Both the position numbers and the translations under genes were made by a program. The notes beneath the pieces were generated by a model. The model was not told the origin of the DNA. It made no database searches and worked only from the letters and a program-made list of their open reading frames with translations. A stretch of DNA of 64,000 nucleotides from Dendrolimus kikuchii (lineage: Eukaryota; Arthropoda; Insecta; Lepidoptera; Lasiocampidae): assembly GCA_019925095.2 (NCBI GenBank), contig CM034406.1, forward strand, positions 20,617,888-20,681,887, in the 5' to 3' direction. Below are positions 1 through 16,164 of this stretch, piece after piece; within the stretch, counting starts at the first letter, position 1, and every line of letters begins with the position of its first letter.

Positions 1-756
1 CGGGGCACTCCTTACAACATTAATTGTTATTTGCAAGGAATCTTTTTGCAATTGCAATGCTATTGTCTTTGTTTTGGATTGTTTTATCTCTGTGCTGTGG
101 TCGATTGGCGATTGGCGAGGGGCCAATCTGCTATCGGTGCGATATAAAACAAATGATAACACGTTGTCCAATTGGCGTGTTGATTTATTGTTGGGCCGCG
201 GCGGGCGTTCTGTCTCCGCTTCATTAATTGGCTCAAGCGTCTTTTCCTCTCTTCACCAAACGGAAACGGGTATTACGCTATTATAGGCTTTTAAAAGACA
301 CCATCAGCATTATTTATTCGCTTTTAGCATTTTATTTATAAATCGTTTGCTAATTGCTCCTACAGCTATTATAAGATTGCTAAATATTTCTAAATTAAAC
401 ACGTCTTCATTTTAAACATAACTCGTATTTGCACAGCAGTATATCTATAATATTATAAAAATCTAGCGATGCCGTGTCTGTACATTGAAGTTATTAAAAA
501 AAACTGCAATTTTTTTCGAATTCTTGTCTGTTTGTTCGTGTTTCACGTAAAAGCTACTTCCTGAAACCGCATCGACTTCACGTAAAATCTACGCTACTTT
601 TTGTCCTGGGTATCCCGCGACAATTTTCCCGGGCGCGGTTCGAAGTGGTTAGTATGCATAAAGATCACCTAATTTAGATACAACTTATACTAAAACAATA
701 ATTTAATTTTTTTTGCAAATTTTCAAACAAAAAGCCTGTTGCAAATACCATTTTAT
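1..756. other. Intergenic DNA with a CCAAT/TATA cluster
   Basis: No gene is recognisable. Within bases 100-235 there are several CCAAT boxes in both orientations (ATTGG at 104 and 111, CCAAT at 123 and 168, ATTGG near 226) around a TATAAAA at 143-149, which could be a promoter. The short open frames here show no family signature. The rest is AT-rich DNA without visible structure. Confidence 0.4.
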
Positions 757-957
757 TTCAAACTAGCTTCTGCCCGCGACTTCGTCCGCGTGAAATAGTA
801 AAAAAAAAAGTTTGGTCTTATCGTGATGATATATAGCCTTCCTCGATAAATGGACTATCTAACACTGAAAGAATTTTTCAAATCAGACCAATAGTTCCTG
901 AGATTAGCGCGTTCAAACAAACAAACAAACTCTTCAGCTTTATATATTAGTATAAGA
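757..957. repeat. Dispersed lepidopteran repeat tail (CGACTTCGTCCGCG type)
   Basis: The segment starts with a CCGCGACTTCGTCCGCGTG block and ends with TATATTAGTATAAGA. In between is a stretch of the form AATCAGACCAATAGTTCCTGAGATTAGCGCG. Similar decayed copies lie near 31359-31515, 37640-37925 and 40095-40216. This is a very common interspersed sequence type in lepidopteran genomes, usually non-LTR or non-autonomous; I cannot name the family. Confidence 0.6.
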
Positions 958-1515
958 TATTAGCAAAATAACTATAATCTTCGTCATCCGTCCAACGTGG
1001 ACGAAGTCGCGGGCATGTTGCATTAGTTGTAAGTAATAAGGTTGCGCTCGTCTCCAATCACGGTACAAAGGCCAAGGACACCTTTTAGTAAACACCTTTA
1101 ATGATTCGTACAAAAAGTAAATTGGCTAATGGTCGTGATGAGGCGAGGAGCGAGGGTTCCGGCGGGTCGCGGGGTCAGAGGGAGGGGATCGTGAGCACAC
1201 GGCGGCTCGTCCAACGCCTTCCTGGATTTATGCATGACGTAATTCAATCACTTCGTTTACTAACTATCCACTATTATAAGAAGAAACGTTTACCAAATTA
1301 GTGGAATTATTGAATGAATCATCGCCTCCAATTTCGGTATTGGTAAAGGTCGTTGGCGTATTTTTAAACTTATCCAATTACTGACGTCAAATTCGAACGA
1401 AGTCAGTGCTGACTTGGCACTTGCACCGTCTTAGTTAATTCAAGTCAGTAGCTAAATCATTGTGTATCGGATATTGTGTCGATGTTGTCACGGGTGCTGT
1501 TGCTTCGGAAAGGCC

Positions 1516-1905
1516 GGGGTTTGGCATACCTTTTTTTTTTTATTTTTTGATAACGCAGGGGAAATGTCTTTGGACACCATCCTCGGGTCCTTCGGGGGAA
1601 GGGCCAAAATGCAGGCATAAGGCCTGCATCGAGGGTGTGTGGGACTCTCAGCGACCGGTCCTCCACGCTGGCTTCTAAAACGAAGCTGTCGCGAGAAACG
1701 GCCGCCAAACTACCCACTAAACCTAAACCTGCGCCCCATTTATAGCGCTTTTACGGGGCGTCATGGGATCTCGTACAGAGTAACTGCACCATGACGCCCC
1801 TACGCTCTGTAACTGGGCCACCCCGGGGAGCAGAGTGACCCACTTCGTACACCCCCGTGACAGCGGCCCCCTGTGACGGTAACTATGAAAGGGGTTTGTC
1901 ATACC
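1516..1905 (-). mobile_element. Short 5'-truncated retroelement with target-site duplication
   Basis: About 360 bp (1531-1890) starts with a poly(T) run on the + strand, so the element is on the minus strand with its poly(A) end at the left. It is bracketed by GGGGTTTGGCATACC (1516-1530) and GGGGTTTGTCATACC (1891-1905), a 15-bp duplication with one mismatch. This is the signature of target-primed insertion. The inside is GC-richer than its surroundings and has no intact protein domain I recognise. Confidence 0.75.
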
Positions 1906-2189
1906 TGCTAACATCAATCCACGTCGATTCTCTTTGTTCCGAAGGTCATTGTGAAAACGTAAATCCAAATAAGCGTTGGTTCTTTCCATTCATTTTATTG
2001 GACAGATTTGTTTGACAGACTACTCGACTGTTTGGGATCCAATTATCAAAACTATTAAGACCGAAACCCAGCAAAAATCAGCTGCCAGACCTCAAGACAC
2101 TGTGAGCTCTTTCTGCGTACAACGGAACACAAACCAACTTGACTGATAATTACTTTTATTTTTCCTTCCACACATTTTAATATTATATA

Positions 2190-2285
2190 AAATTATTAGA
2201 GCTAGGCATGTTTGCTGAAGAGTTTCTTGCGCCGCTTCTTCTCTTCAAGCCATAACATGTTGCGAAGCGGTAGTAAATTAGATTA
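2190..2285. repeat. Dispersed repeat, copy 1 of 2
   Basis: Shares with 6817-6925 the pattern TTGCTG-GAGTTT-TTGC-GCCGCTTCTTCTC followed by ATAACA-GTTGCGAAGCGGT. The family is not identified; both copies are degraded. Confidence 0.55.
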
Positions 2286-2391
2286 GGCTCCCATAGAGTA
2301 AATAATAACCATAAACAAAATTAAAATTAACAAGTTGGCGGTAGGCTAAATAAAACTTTAACAATACTCGTTGACACTTGACATCTTTGTC

Positions 2392-2433
2392 TTCCGTGAT
2401 CACGGCCACTGAAAAGTGGCCGAAACGTCGGAA
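2392..2433 (+). other. Hairpin resembling a degenerate hammerhead ribozyme
   Basis: Stem TTCC (2392-2395) pairs with GGAA (2430-2433). Stem GGCCACT (2404-2410) pairs with AGTGGCC (2415-2421) over a GAAA loop, followed by GAAAC and GTC. The order (short stem, GTGATCA, stem II, GAAA, GTC) recalls the hammerhead core, but CUGAUGA is replaced by GUGAUCA with an extra C before stem II. Hammerheads are known in Penelope-like elements and retrozymes. A non-functional relic is the safest reading. Confidence 0.3.
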
Positions 2434-4059
2434 AAACCAAAATCAAATAAAATTACCGCGCTTAAAACCGTTAAAACGTAGTTTTATTATGTATACAAGT
2501 CGCGAAAACTTAAGAAAATATTAGACTACTCGAAGTCAAAAACGCGATGTCTTTGCTCTGGAATTGTGTATGACAGCGGACGTCGCGTTAAGCGTCTGAG
2601 AGAGGAGCGCACAATAGGGCGTTTTGAAAACGGTGAAAACCCAACCATTAATATAACGTGTTACTGAGTATAATTATGCAGTAGGATTACATGTACATTA
2701 ATGTAGGTATGATGAATAATATAAACGCTGTGCTAAAGCATTAATTGAATGTTGACGTCGTATCAAATTGCAAGGTCGCTTCGCTCAAGTGTTACTTAGT
2801 GCTTGGCATTGAAAATCTTACTTTTCTAATATTTATAATATAAGTAATATTGTTGATTCGACTTGAGCAACTCTTGAACAGTTTCCCGCTCTTGCAGATG
2901 TGCTTTATCTATATTTTAGTTAAGCATCATCAATGTGTGCAAGTGGATCAAAGTGTTGCTTTGCATCGATGTGTGCAGCCGCTGTCATACAGCGCAAGTG
3001 ACAAATGAAAAGTGGTTCATATTTAGTGAGAGGTGACTCGTGGCTCTGAATCGTCGACCGGCCGACGATTAAGTTCGCTTATAACTGTACTCCCGCCGCA
3101 GCTGCGAGCACCTAATGGCGGTCACATGTCTGCAGCCGACACAAATTTACCTCACAACCAATTAACTGTGAGTGCGCCGCTACCTGAATCTAATCTAATA
3201 ATCGTAGCTCCCTCTGCTGGACTGCGACTCCACAATCGCAACTCAAAAATATACGGTATAAATAGATGATTTATTGAGAGAATCGCGTGAATCTAATAGG
3301 TGTACGCTGTACGCACTATCGGATTCATTGCGTTGGATAGTATCGTCTTGTATGCACCGTTCAATGAAAAATCCATTTGAAAAGTGCAACACTCACCTAT
3401 GTAGTTTCTTGTCCCTATAAAATAAATGAAACATACGACTCAGACGAACAAAGTAGGTAGAGCGAGATCCGCGATCGCGCAGCAATGCATTTCGAGAAAC
3501 AAGAGTTAAATCATCGAATTAGAACGGATTACAGTGGAACAGTTCCTAGTGAACACCAGGACACACTACTATTACAAAATAAAAAGCCCGATTTGACACT
3601 TGAAGAAAGTCAATAGAACGTAACTTTGAATAAAATCAACAAAAGAAAGGAAATAATGTTTATTTACGAGTTATTTAAAATGGAAATTATACATAGGCAG
3701 TTTGACAAAAGCTAAAGGTTAACTTACTCCAAACAAGCCGTAACTCAGCTGGTTAATAACCACCAACGCTGGTCTTCCGTTAGTGCCAAGCAGTGACGTC
3801 ATCTTCACAGAATAAAAAAAACAATATTTTGACTGGTGCCTTATATAAGTCGAAATCCCAAAAACAGTTTCGTTCTAAGGCGTCTTATTTTTAATTTTAG
3901 TGGTTCTATCAAAGGACTGCTGTATTTCATTAGCTCAATTCGATTCAATTGAAAACTATATACCTACATATATATCTATTCCAAAAACCTAGATTATTTG
4001 TGTACTTATAAAACAATAACAAGCTTGTAATATACTTATATATAGATAAGTGAAATAAT

Positions 4060-4465
4060 AAAAATCTGTGGAGTGACGCTCGCGGACCGCGTTCGTAATA
4101 CCGAAGTAAGAAAGAGAGTTGCTCTGAAAGAGAGTGTCGGGGTGAAGGTAAGGAAAGGAATGCTCCGGTGGTTCGGGCATGTGGAAAGAATGCATGATGA
4201 AAGAATGACTAAACAGATATACAATGCAAAAGTGGATGGATGCAGAAGTCGTGGAAGGCCACGACACACCTTCCATGATCAAATTGATCGTGTACTAGCA
4301 GAAGGTGATGTCAGGAGCCTTAAGAACAGACGAGCGTGCATGACAAGAGATATGAATGTCAAAGAAGCGAGTGAGGTGTGTAAGAATAAGCCTGAATAGC
4401 GCTCTGTTGTTCGTGCTTACCCCGCAAGGGAACTGGCATGAAGTTATGTTTGTATGTAATAAAAA
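4060..4465 (+). pseudogene. Non-LTR retrotransposon 3' end (RT C-terminus), copy 1
   Basis: A 108-residue frame (4073-4399) reads TLADRVRNTEVRKRVALK, then GMLRWFGHVERM, then an RSRGRPRHTF stretch and NRRACM. This is the conserved region downstream of the reverse transcriptase in many insect non-LTR elements. It ends at a stop and runs on into sequence shared with the other copies at 14684-14997, 16165-16660 (both +) and, reversed, 6177-6312 and 19580-19712. No catalytic RT motif is present, so it is a 5'-truncated remnant. Confidence 0.75.
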
Positions 4466-5895
4466 TTTCATTAGATTAACTGTGATGCGCATATAGTAGG
4501 CGAAAGGCAATGTGTCCATCTAAGTTTTGTGAGTTATTTGTGTGACCCAAAAGTTATTAACTTAAAATAAATCCAACGATCATTTTTAATTGATTTCTCG
4601 TGGTAATCGGTTAACTTGGTTAACAATTTGGAGATTCCAATCCCTAAATATGTTGCAATGAGAACTGTCAAATGAGGCCTATTAATTTGTGATAGTATAC
4701 GTAAGTTCGTTTCATTTGATGCTTTTGTTCTTTCGTCTGAGGTATACGATTAATTTTGAACAGTGACGTGTGCTTTGTAACCGGTTGCGCGGCCTTTATT
4801 TTGAAGCTGTCGCAAGTTGTATTTATGTTTCCTACACGAACGACGTTTTAAACGTTCCTCTGCGTTTATTGCTCCTTCAATATTAAATCTGCCTTCCGAG
4901 AAGCAATAGCAGCGAATGGAAAAAGAGGAAATGCTCTTAGAGACGCAAGCCCTCGCGCGGACCGGTCGCAGGGGCAAGACCGGTTCGTGAGCCATCGATA
5001 TGACTAAGAATTACATTCACCCTGCCTTAATAGCCACCTACAATAAAAAATAGATGACGCTTTTGAAATACCCAGCGTCGCGGTAACTACACGACAGTCA
5101 TGTATTTATGATAATGTATACAAATACAACATATTCATGATTTTAGTTTATTTTTTACTAAATCAATCGAAATCATCATAACACTTAGACAATATATGTG
5201 AAATTAAAATATAACAAAACAGATAAATTGCACCACCATTTTTTAATATCAAAGTCTGTTCCAATAGGAGTTTTTGGCGAGAACTGAAAGGAGATGTTGT
5301 GCTATACAGTTTTATTTTCTAAAAATGTGTAAAATTACTCTAAAATGAACAATAGTTGTAGGATATTGATAGTTTTTGAGTAGTAATTATGTGTTTTGTG
5401 AGAAATGTGAACTGTATAGTCAAATGTGACCTTTTGAGTTGTCACAAGAACTCCGTTGAATGGCACTAGCTGATTAACTACAGTTCAGCTGTGCTACACA
5501 TAGGCTTAAGAAAATGAAGAAACTATATTGTAAACTAAGATCTCGCTTAAAGGCCTAGCTGCCAAGCCATAAACCTAAATAAATAATAATAATCTGTTCC
5601 AATATGATTTATGTCACAATAAGACATATTGCGAGTACCGTAAAATGGGGTAGAGAAAGAAATTACTTTGATTTATTGCAATTCTATTTTGGAAACACGA
5701 TTATGGATTAATAATATTATTATCCATCATTATAATCTTTAAAATTTAGCCTTTTAATATTAAATCATTTTAGATATTTAAACATATTCATTAATATATA
5801 TTGCACTGCGAATTGTTGGGAAAATTTAAAAATCTACGTGTGAGTGAAGGATGTAAAGAGAAGATTAAGTGTAACATTGCTAAAATGGAGATAGG
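4466..5895. other. Intergenic DNA, no gene seen
   Basis: AT-rich, with only short chance frames. No domain, RNA gene or strong repeat is recognisable. Confidence 0.5.
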
Positions 5896-5899
5896 TAAC

Positions 5900-6110
5900 C
5901 GGTGTGACATGCGCGAAACTGATGCCACTCAAACTAGAAGGTGAGATATATAAATCAGTATACTACCGGTCTTGTTACACGGATCCGAATGTTGGGCCAC
6001 TAAAGTGATAGACCACAAACGTCTTCACTCAGCTGATATGAGAATGCTGAGTGCGATGTATGGAGTTATATGAGTGGTGAGAAATGACTACATAATCTTT
6101 GAAAGTTACA
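5900..6110 (+). pseudogene. Decayed non-LTR reverse transcriptase C-terminal fragment
   Basis: Conceptual reading gives PLKLEGEIYK, then (after a frame change) GSECWATKVIDHKRLHSADM and RMLSAMYGV. This matches the LYGSECWA...MRMLRWM block found after the RT domain in several insect non-LTR elements. Frame changes and a stop show it is dead. It differs from the WFGHVER-type relics nearby and lies just left of a reversed copy of that family (6177-6312). Confidence 0.65.
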
Positions 6111-6176
6111 CGTGTGACTGAATAAATGAGACGCTTCAAAAAAATCGTTATTATAACGGTCGCCTGCCAATATACA

Positions 6177-6312
6177 TACATACATAACTTCACGCCAGTT
6201 CCCTTGCGGGTAGGCACGAACAACAGCGCCATTCAGGCTTATTCTAACACACCTCACTCGCTTCTTTGACATTCATAGCTCTTGTCATGCACGCTCGTCT
6301 GTTCTTAAGGCC
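6177..6312 (-). repeat. Reversed 3' fragment of the WFGHVER-type element
   Basis: The reverse complement matches the 3' part of the copy at 4268-4455 (TTAAGAACAGACGAGCGTGC, then the CCGCAAGGGAACTGG block). It is followed at the left by short ATGT-type repeats, typical of the simple-repeat 3' ends of some non-LTR elements. Confidence 0.7.
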
Positions 6313-6816
6313 TGCCAATATAATTTATTTTCGTAATAATTTGAGTGGCTAACACAATATAAAGATATTCACAATTTCAACACCAGGCGTAGCAATAGAC
6401 TGATATTGCCATATTTTAGATTGTAAAAGTAGTGTCCTCTTTCTTGGGGGTTGGTATACGCTTCTTCAATAAGACTCTGAACGAAATAAAAGAAAGATTA
6501 AAAAGTATCTTGCTAATAAAGGGATACTCACTATTGAAGAATACTTAAATGACAAAACTTCATTGAAATAGCAGTTCGCTCCAACCTCTTATGCTATCTT
6601 CTGTATAACGTTTTTATCTTGCCAAGCATGTAAGGAATTTATGGAGATATGTTGCACTATAAAATTATAAATTAGTACGTCATGTCATAATTATAACATA
6701 TTTTCCTTTCCTTTTATTGTGTCTTTGTCTTACTATGTTTGCACTGTTTGCTACAACTCTGTTAATTCTTCGAAAAGTGATTGTGTAATATATTTCTGTG
6801 CAAACATTTTTTTTTT
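6313..6816. other. Intergenic DNA, nothing recognised
   Basis: AT-rich with no credible coding frame, RNA or repeat signature. Confidence 0.5.
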
Positions 6817-6925
6817 TAACTGTGGGTAATGATTTTTAGCTAGACGTGTTGCTGGGGAGTTTGTTGCCGCTTCTTCTCCTTAACAGCAATAACACGTTGC
6901 GAAGCGGTGTGCATAGACTAGGAAG
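6817..6925. repeat. Dispersed repeat, copy 2 of 2
   Basis: Related to 2190-2285 through the GCCGCTTCTTCTC and ACACGTTGCGAAGCGGT blocks. Starts with a short poly(T) run. Confidence 0.55.
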
Positions 6926-7180
6926 TAAAATTAAATTTTAACTTATATGTATGACCTTCAAAAAGTGTTCTCCGGTGGAACTTTTTTGAATTTTGAGAGT
7001 AATAAGATTAAGGTGGTATGGATAAGTAATGAGGAGAGATGAAAGCCAGGTGACAAAAAGAGTATTAAGCTGGGAGATGAATGGATTAAAAATACAAAGT
7101 TGATGGATGAATCGTGTGAAGGATGGCATGACGATTTGTGGTATAACAGCCAATGCTTGCAAGAGTATGGAAGGTGTGAT

Positions 7181-7423
7181 ATTTTTTTTTTATTGCATGA
7201 GTTCAGCAGACAGGCAGACGGCCCACTTGATGGAAAGCGGTTACCATCGCCTATGGAGATTTGCAACACCAAATGTGCTACATATACACTGGCGCTATTG
7301 CTCTCTTAAGGGAGACTGGAACCTGGTCACTAATGCCGGAACACAACACAAGGTTGTTATGGCGACATACTTTAAACCAGGGGTGGTAGCCATCCAGTCG
7401 GGCAGATGCCCTACCACCTGGCA
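7181..7423 (-). mobile_element. Short retroelement copy P1 (poly(T)-headed)
   Basis: A poly(T) run is followed by the stretch TTCAGCAGACAGGCAGACGG, then CTCTTAAGGGAGACTGGAAC, and ends with CCTACCACCTGGCA. Close relatives are at 24557-24800 and 31717-32039 in the same orientation and at 17093-17404 reversed. The poly(T) on + implies a minus-strand element with its 3' end at the left. No intact ORF was found. Confidence 0.7.
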
Positions 7424-7655
7424 ATATATAATAAATATATCGCGTATCAAGACGTTTTGGCATTCCGAGCAGAGTCTTGTTTGTGTCTCTAATGAAAAGA
7501 TTGCTTTGATGGAAAAGACATATAGTGCCGACCCCAAATGATTGGGAGAAGGTCATAGAAGAGAGTATGGTGAATAAATAATGGTGGGATACGTCTGTCG
7601 TACTTAGAGCGCATCATATTATGTTCCTGCAGAATGCTGAGGAGACGAATGTCTT

Positions 7656-7735
7656 CACCACAGTGTGATGTCGCACTGTGGTGCGCGGTGTGTCGTCGTG
7701 CGGGGGAGGGGAGGGGAGGGGAGGGGAGGGGGCCC
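7656..7735 (+). other. Small inverted repeat plus G-run cluster
   Basis: CACCACAGTG (7656-7665) and CACTGTGGTG (7674-7683) form a perfect 10-bp inverted repeat with an 8-nt loop. About 20 bp further on, 7703-7732 is (GGGGA)n with five or more G runs, which could form a G-quadruplex. Function unknown. Confidence 0.5.
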
Positions 7736-8011
7736 ATTTGTGCTGATTCACCGCGAAAGGTCAAACGGCGCCGTTACGTCGCCGAAACAACATTCCCCAC
7801 GGCATATCTAATATAATAACCATACACGTTGTTTATTTTATTAAATATCTTCATACAATGTCCGTTTCCGCGTATTCTAAGGCCGCGTTTTCGGAAACGA
7901 AATAATTAAGCGCCGTGAGAAATATGGCTGACAATTCAAATAGGCAATAACTTTTAGTTTAACACGTTGTCCTTTATAAATCCCTATTAATATTATAAAT
8001 GCGAAAGTAAC

Positions 8012-12633
<4,622 letters not shown>

Positions 12634-12927
12634 CTGGCTCTCTGTCTGTCTTCTGTCTGTCTGTCTAGTCTGTTTTCCCGTCTTGGGATAGTTTCCGGGA
12701 TAAAAGTATATTTGTCTCTCTGTTTGTTATCCTTTTACGGAAAGACTTTTGGACCGATTTGGCTGATACTCGGTACATATGTAATTTGAATACCGAGGGT
12801 GGACATGGGATATTTTTCATCCCGGATAATGGGATAGATTTTGGGATAGATTTATGTAAAGATTATCCCAAAAGTGGGACAGGCTTTGGTTGGTTTTGTG
12901 ATTTGCCATTTTCATCATTTTGGTTAT

Positions 12928-13210
12928 TTTGTCCTTTTTGCCCTTTTGCCCTTTTGACCTTTTGCCCTTTTGCCCCTTTGCCCTTTTGCCCTTTTGCCCT
13001 TTTGCCCTTTTGCCCTTTTGCCCTTTTGCCCTTTTGCCCTTTTGCCCTTTTGCCCTTTTGCCCTTTTGCCCTTTTGCCCTTTTGCCCTTTTGCCCTTTTG
13101 CCCTTTTGCCCTTTTGCCCTTTTGCCCTTTTGCCCTTTTGCCCTTTTGCCCTTTTGCCCTTTTGCCCTTTTGCCCTTTTGCCCTTTTGCTCTTTTGCTCT
13201 TCGACTCTTT
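12928..13210. repeat. 8-bp minisatellite (CCCTTTTG)n
   Basis: Roughly 30 units of CCCTTTTG with slightly degenerate edges (CCCCTTTG, GCTCTTTTG). Since 8 is not a multiple of 3, one 24-nt super-period encodes an 8-residue repeat in each frame without stops. This produces long open frames on both strands (for example 12759-13280 + and 12817-13512 -) that should not be taken as genes. It sits in the 3' part of the element that also hosts the (CTGT)n tract. Confidence 0.95.
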
Positions 13211-14640
13211 TTTGTCCTTTTTGTCCATGTTGCTCTTTTTGTCCTTTTTGCTGATGTTGTCCCTTTTGACATTTTTGTAGTTTTCATTGACGGGGGATAG
13301 ATAAATAAAACTAGGACTGTTTGTAATAGAGGATGAAAGTTTGGATGAGACCAATCATTTCTCAAGTTCATAGATATAAAAATGCATCGTCTATAAAAAT
13401 GCGATAGTAACTCGATATGTCTTTCTGTTAAGTTTTCGGAAAACACTGGGAATACTGGATCGTTTTTATTGTAATTTTGTTTAAATGTAGTTTTAATGCC
13501 GAAAATGGACATATATACTCATGCCAAGAGATCGGCATGAGAATATATCAATTGTTGCGTTACCCTCGGAACGTGTCCGAAGATAATCAAAATATTACCG
13601 TTAATCGCTTTATTTATATAATATAATGGATTTATTGTCGTGATTGATATATTTAATCTGTTCTGGGAACCCGACGCGAATCGCTTGGAACGCTTGCTTC
13701 TATCTATCTATCTACTATCTTAATCGGATTACATGGTTATGTTGTAGATCGTTGTCAGCGAATTCTTCGAATCAAATTGGATTTGTTTATCGATGAAGGG
13801 GAGCAATCGTACCTCGATAACTAAGCACACAAGGCTCCGCTGATAATTAGGTATTAATTAAACAAACAAATACAAACAAATGTCCAGATAAAAGTTTTCT
13901 AATAAAAAAGAAGCCGGCTTTTATGGTGTTTAACCGAGTGGTGAGTTGGATGCTGTAGGATGCTCTCTATTATTGAAAACTGGCTTAATTGCAGACATCT
14001 TTATTTTATAGATACCTACAAAGACAATCCAAGAGTGTGGCACACATAACCATAGGCACTACAACTTCAAGAGTGAATAAAAAGCAAAAAATAAATATTG
14101 TCTATGTTTTCTTTGACACCGACTTCAAAATGTTGTAGAAAATTCTTATTTTATTCATTTTAATTACTACTAGTTGTTAACCGCGACTTAGGCCGCCTGG
14201 AATTTAATTTAATTTGTTGTAAAGCTTAAATTTACTTAACTTCAGCTAACTGCTTGTGAAAGTTGCGTCAAAATCGGCCCAGTTGTTTTAGAGATAATCC
14301 GGAACCAACAGACAGAGAAAAACTTTAAAAAGTTGATTTTTACTTTCATACGCATTTAATAAAAAGCTGCTATTTCGACATTACAAACAGACACTTCAGT
14401 TTTATTTATTTGTATAATAGATTGAAGTCGGTTTCTCTTTTGGTAGAAGTTAGAAGTTACATACGTGGTATGCAATAACCATGAAATTTATACGAAGCCA
14501 TCTTGGAAGTTTGCTGCATCCAACCTAACGAGAATCATCAAAATCGTTTCAGAAGCGATAACGTTGTGGCTGAACATAAGAAGCGTGGTGCGGAGATGTC
14601 TTAAAAAAACTATTAAGACAAGTTTATTGCTGGACAGTTC
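13211..14640. other. Intergenic DNA with a 38-nt hairpin
   Basis: No gene seen. ATATATACTCATGCC and GGCATGAGAATATAT (13511-13548) form a 15-bp stem with one A-A mismatch and an 8-nt loop. The rest is AT-rich with scattered CCGACTTCAA-type repeat ends (about 14120 and 14420). Confidence 0.5.
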
Positions 14641-14683
14641 TTAGGAAACTAACTTAATATTAACACTATTATAAGTTGGTCTG

Positions 14684-14997
14684 AAAGAGAGTGTCGGGGT
14701 GAAGGTAAGGAAAGGAATGCTCCGGTGGTTCGGGCATGTGGAAAGAATGCATGATGAAAGAATGACTAAACAGATATACAACGCAAAAGTGGATGGATGC
14801 AGAATTGATTGAATTGAGAAAAAATTGATCGTGTAATAGCAGAAGGTGATGTCAGGAGCCTTAAGAACAGACGAGCTTGCATGACAAGAGTTATGAATGT
14901 CAAAGAGGCAAGTGAGGTGTGTAAGAATAAGCCTAAATGGCACTCTGTTGTTCGTGCCTACCCCGCAAGGGAACTGGCGTGAAGTTATGTATGTATG
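14684..14997 (+). pseudogene. Non-LTR retrotransposon 3' end, copy 2
   Basis: Same family as 4060-4465: CTGAAAGAGAGTGTCGGGG, the GGTTCGGGCATGTGGAAAG block (WFGHVE) and AGGAGCCTTAAGAACAG. It has an internal deletion near 14805-14825 that removes the RSRGRPRHTF segment. It ends with (ATGT)n at 14985-15002. Confidence 0.7.
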
Positions 14998-15002
14998 TAT
15001 GT

Positions 15003-16164
15003 ACTATTATAACTTAATGCTAATTATTTGCTGATACGATGATGGGCAGTGATGTGTCCACCGACTGCCTAACTCTGAACTTACATTTTTTTTTAAATTA
15101 ATGGCGTAACTTCAATTTAATTTAAATTTTTCATTAAATAAATAATTCTCTGTTTCAATATGTATTGTCAGAAAGCTGTACGATCTCTGTTAAACAAATA
15201 AAAGACGAATTGAGAACCTCTCCTTGTCTGAAGTCTGTGAATAAGACATGTGTGACTTGATCATGATGCCGAAATCAGCGAAAGCACTGTCAGAATACTC
15301 GTACGAGCAAAACACCGCCTCTACGACGTCGTTTAAGTATTATTAAAGTGTCGCTTGTGATATTGTCATGTGCCGAACCCATAGCCGAGATGTAACTCAA
15401 TGGCGAGGAGAAAGCTGCACAATTCGGAGCTGTACCCACCCAACATTGCTCATGTGATAGACGTGACCTCCCCTCAATCAATAAGTCTTTATTATGCATC
15501 AATACAAAAAAAGAACTTACAGACTAAAATTATACACAAAGGGCGGTCTTATCGCTAAAAAGCGATCTCTTCCAGACAACCCCAGGAATGAATTGAGATT
15601 ATAATGACGATGGTGGTATACATAATACCTAGTACGATTTCTTACATTTTAGTAATAAATATATAAATGCAGTATATACGGATTTTCTATATATTAAATA
15701 GATATATACTTAATATACATAACATACAAATACATATCTACAAAAATGTATAAATGTTTATAAATAAATATATATGTACATACATTTAAACAGCATCAAA
15801 TTATAAATAATTGCGTTGATTCCCCTTTTCTCATCAATAATTTACTCCTGAAGGGTCCCCGTTTGAGCTCACGCGATAAATCCTTATTCTTAGTACCACT
15901 TATAAAAACTAACTATACTAAAATCACGTTTTTATACCGGACTTGTCAGCAATACAATGTACTGTTTACTTGTATTGATCCTTTCATAGGGAACTTATAT
16001 CAATTTAAGACCCAAATTAAAAAATGTTGTAATCTGGATCCAATGACTTTTAAAATAATGACATAAACTTTTTTTTTAATGCTTATTTTTTTTTAATCTC
16101 TATTTTATTAGTAATTATGGTGACATTTTTTTTCAATTTTATTCAATTTTTTTCAATTTTATTC
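15003..16164. other. AT-rich intergenic DNA with a dispersed repeat end
   Basis: At about 15475-15600 is a block (GGGCGGTCTTATCGCTAAAA, then GCGATCTCTTCC) typical of lepidopteran non-LTR 3' regions. The remainder is very AT-rich, including poly(T) runs near 16064-16150. The frame at 15863-16066 has no recognisable domain. Confidence 0.5.

Larger units (their letters stand above)
1906..4035. other. Intergenic DNA, no gene seen
   Basis: AT-rich DNA without a credible coding region. It contains a decayed repeat at about 2190-2285 (related to 6817-6925) and a strong small hairpin at 2392-2433 that is entered separately. The frame at 3033-3269 shows no recognisable domain. Confidence 0.5.

Noticed and set aside
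4073..4399. Intact 108-residue host gene
   Set aside because: It is the C-terminal WFGHVER block of a non-LTR element with further copies in the window.
12759..13512. Long open frames of 94-231 codons on both strands
   Set aside because: All derive from the stop-free 8-bp minisatellite; no non-repetitive domain is present.
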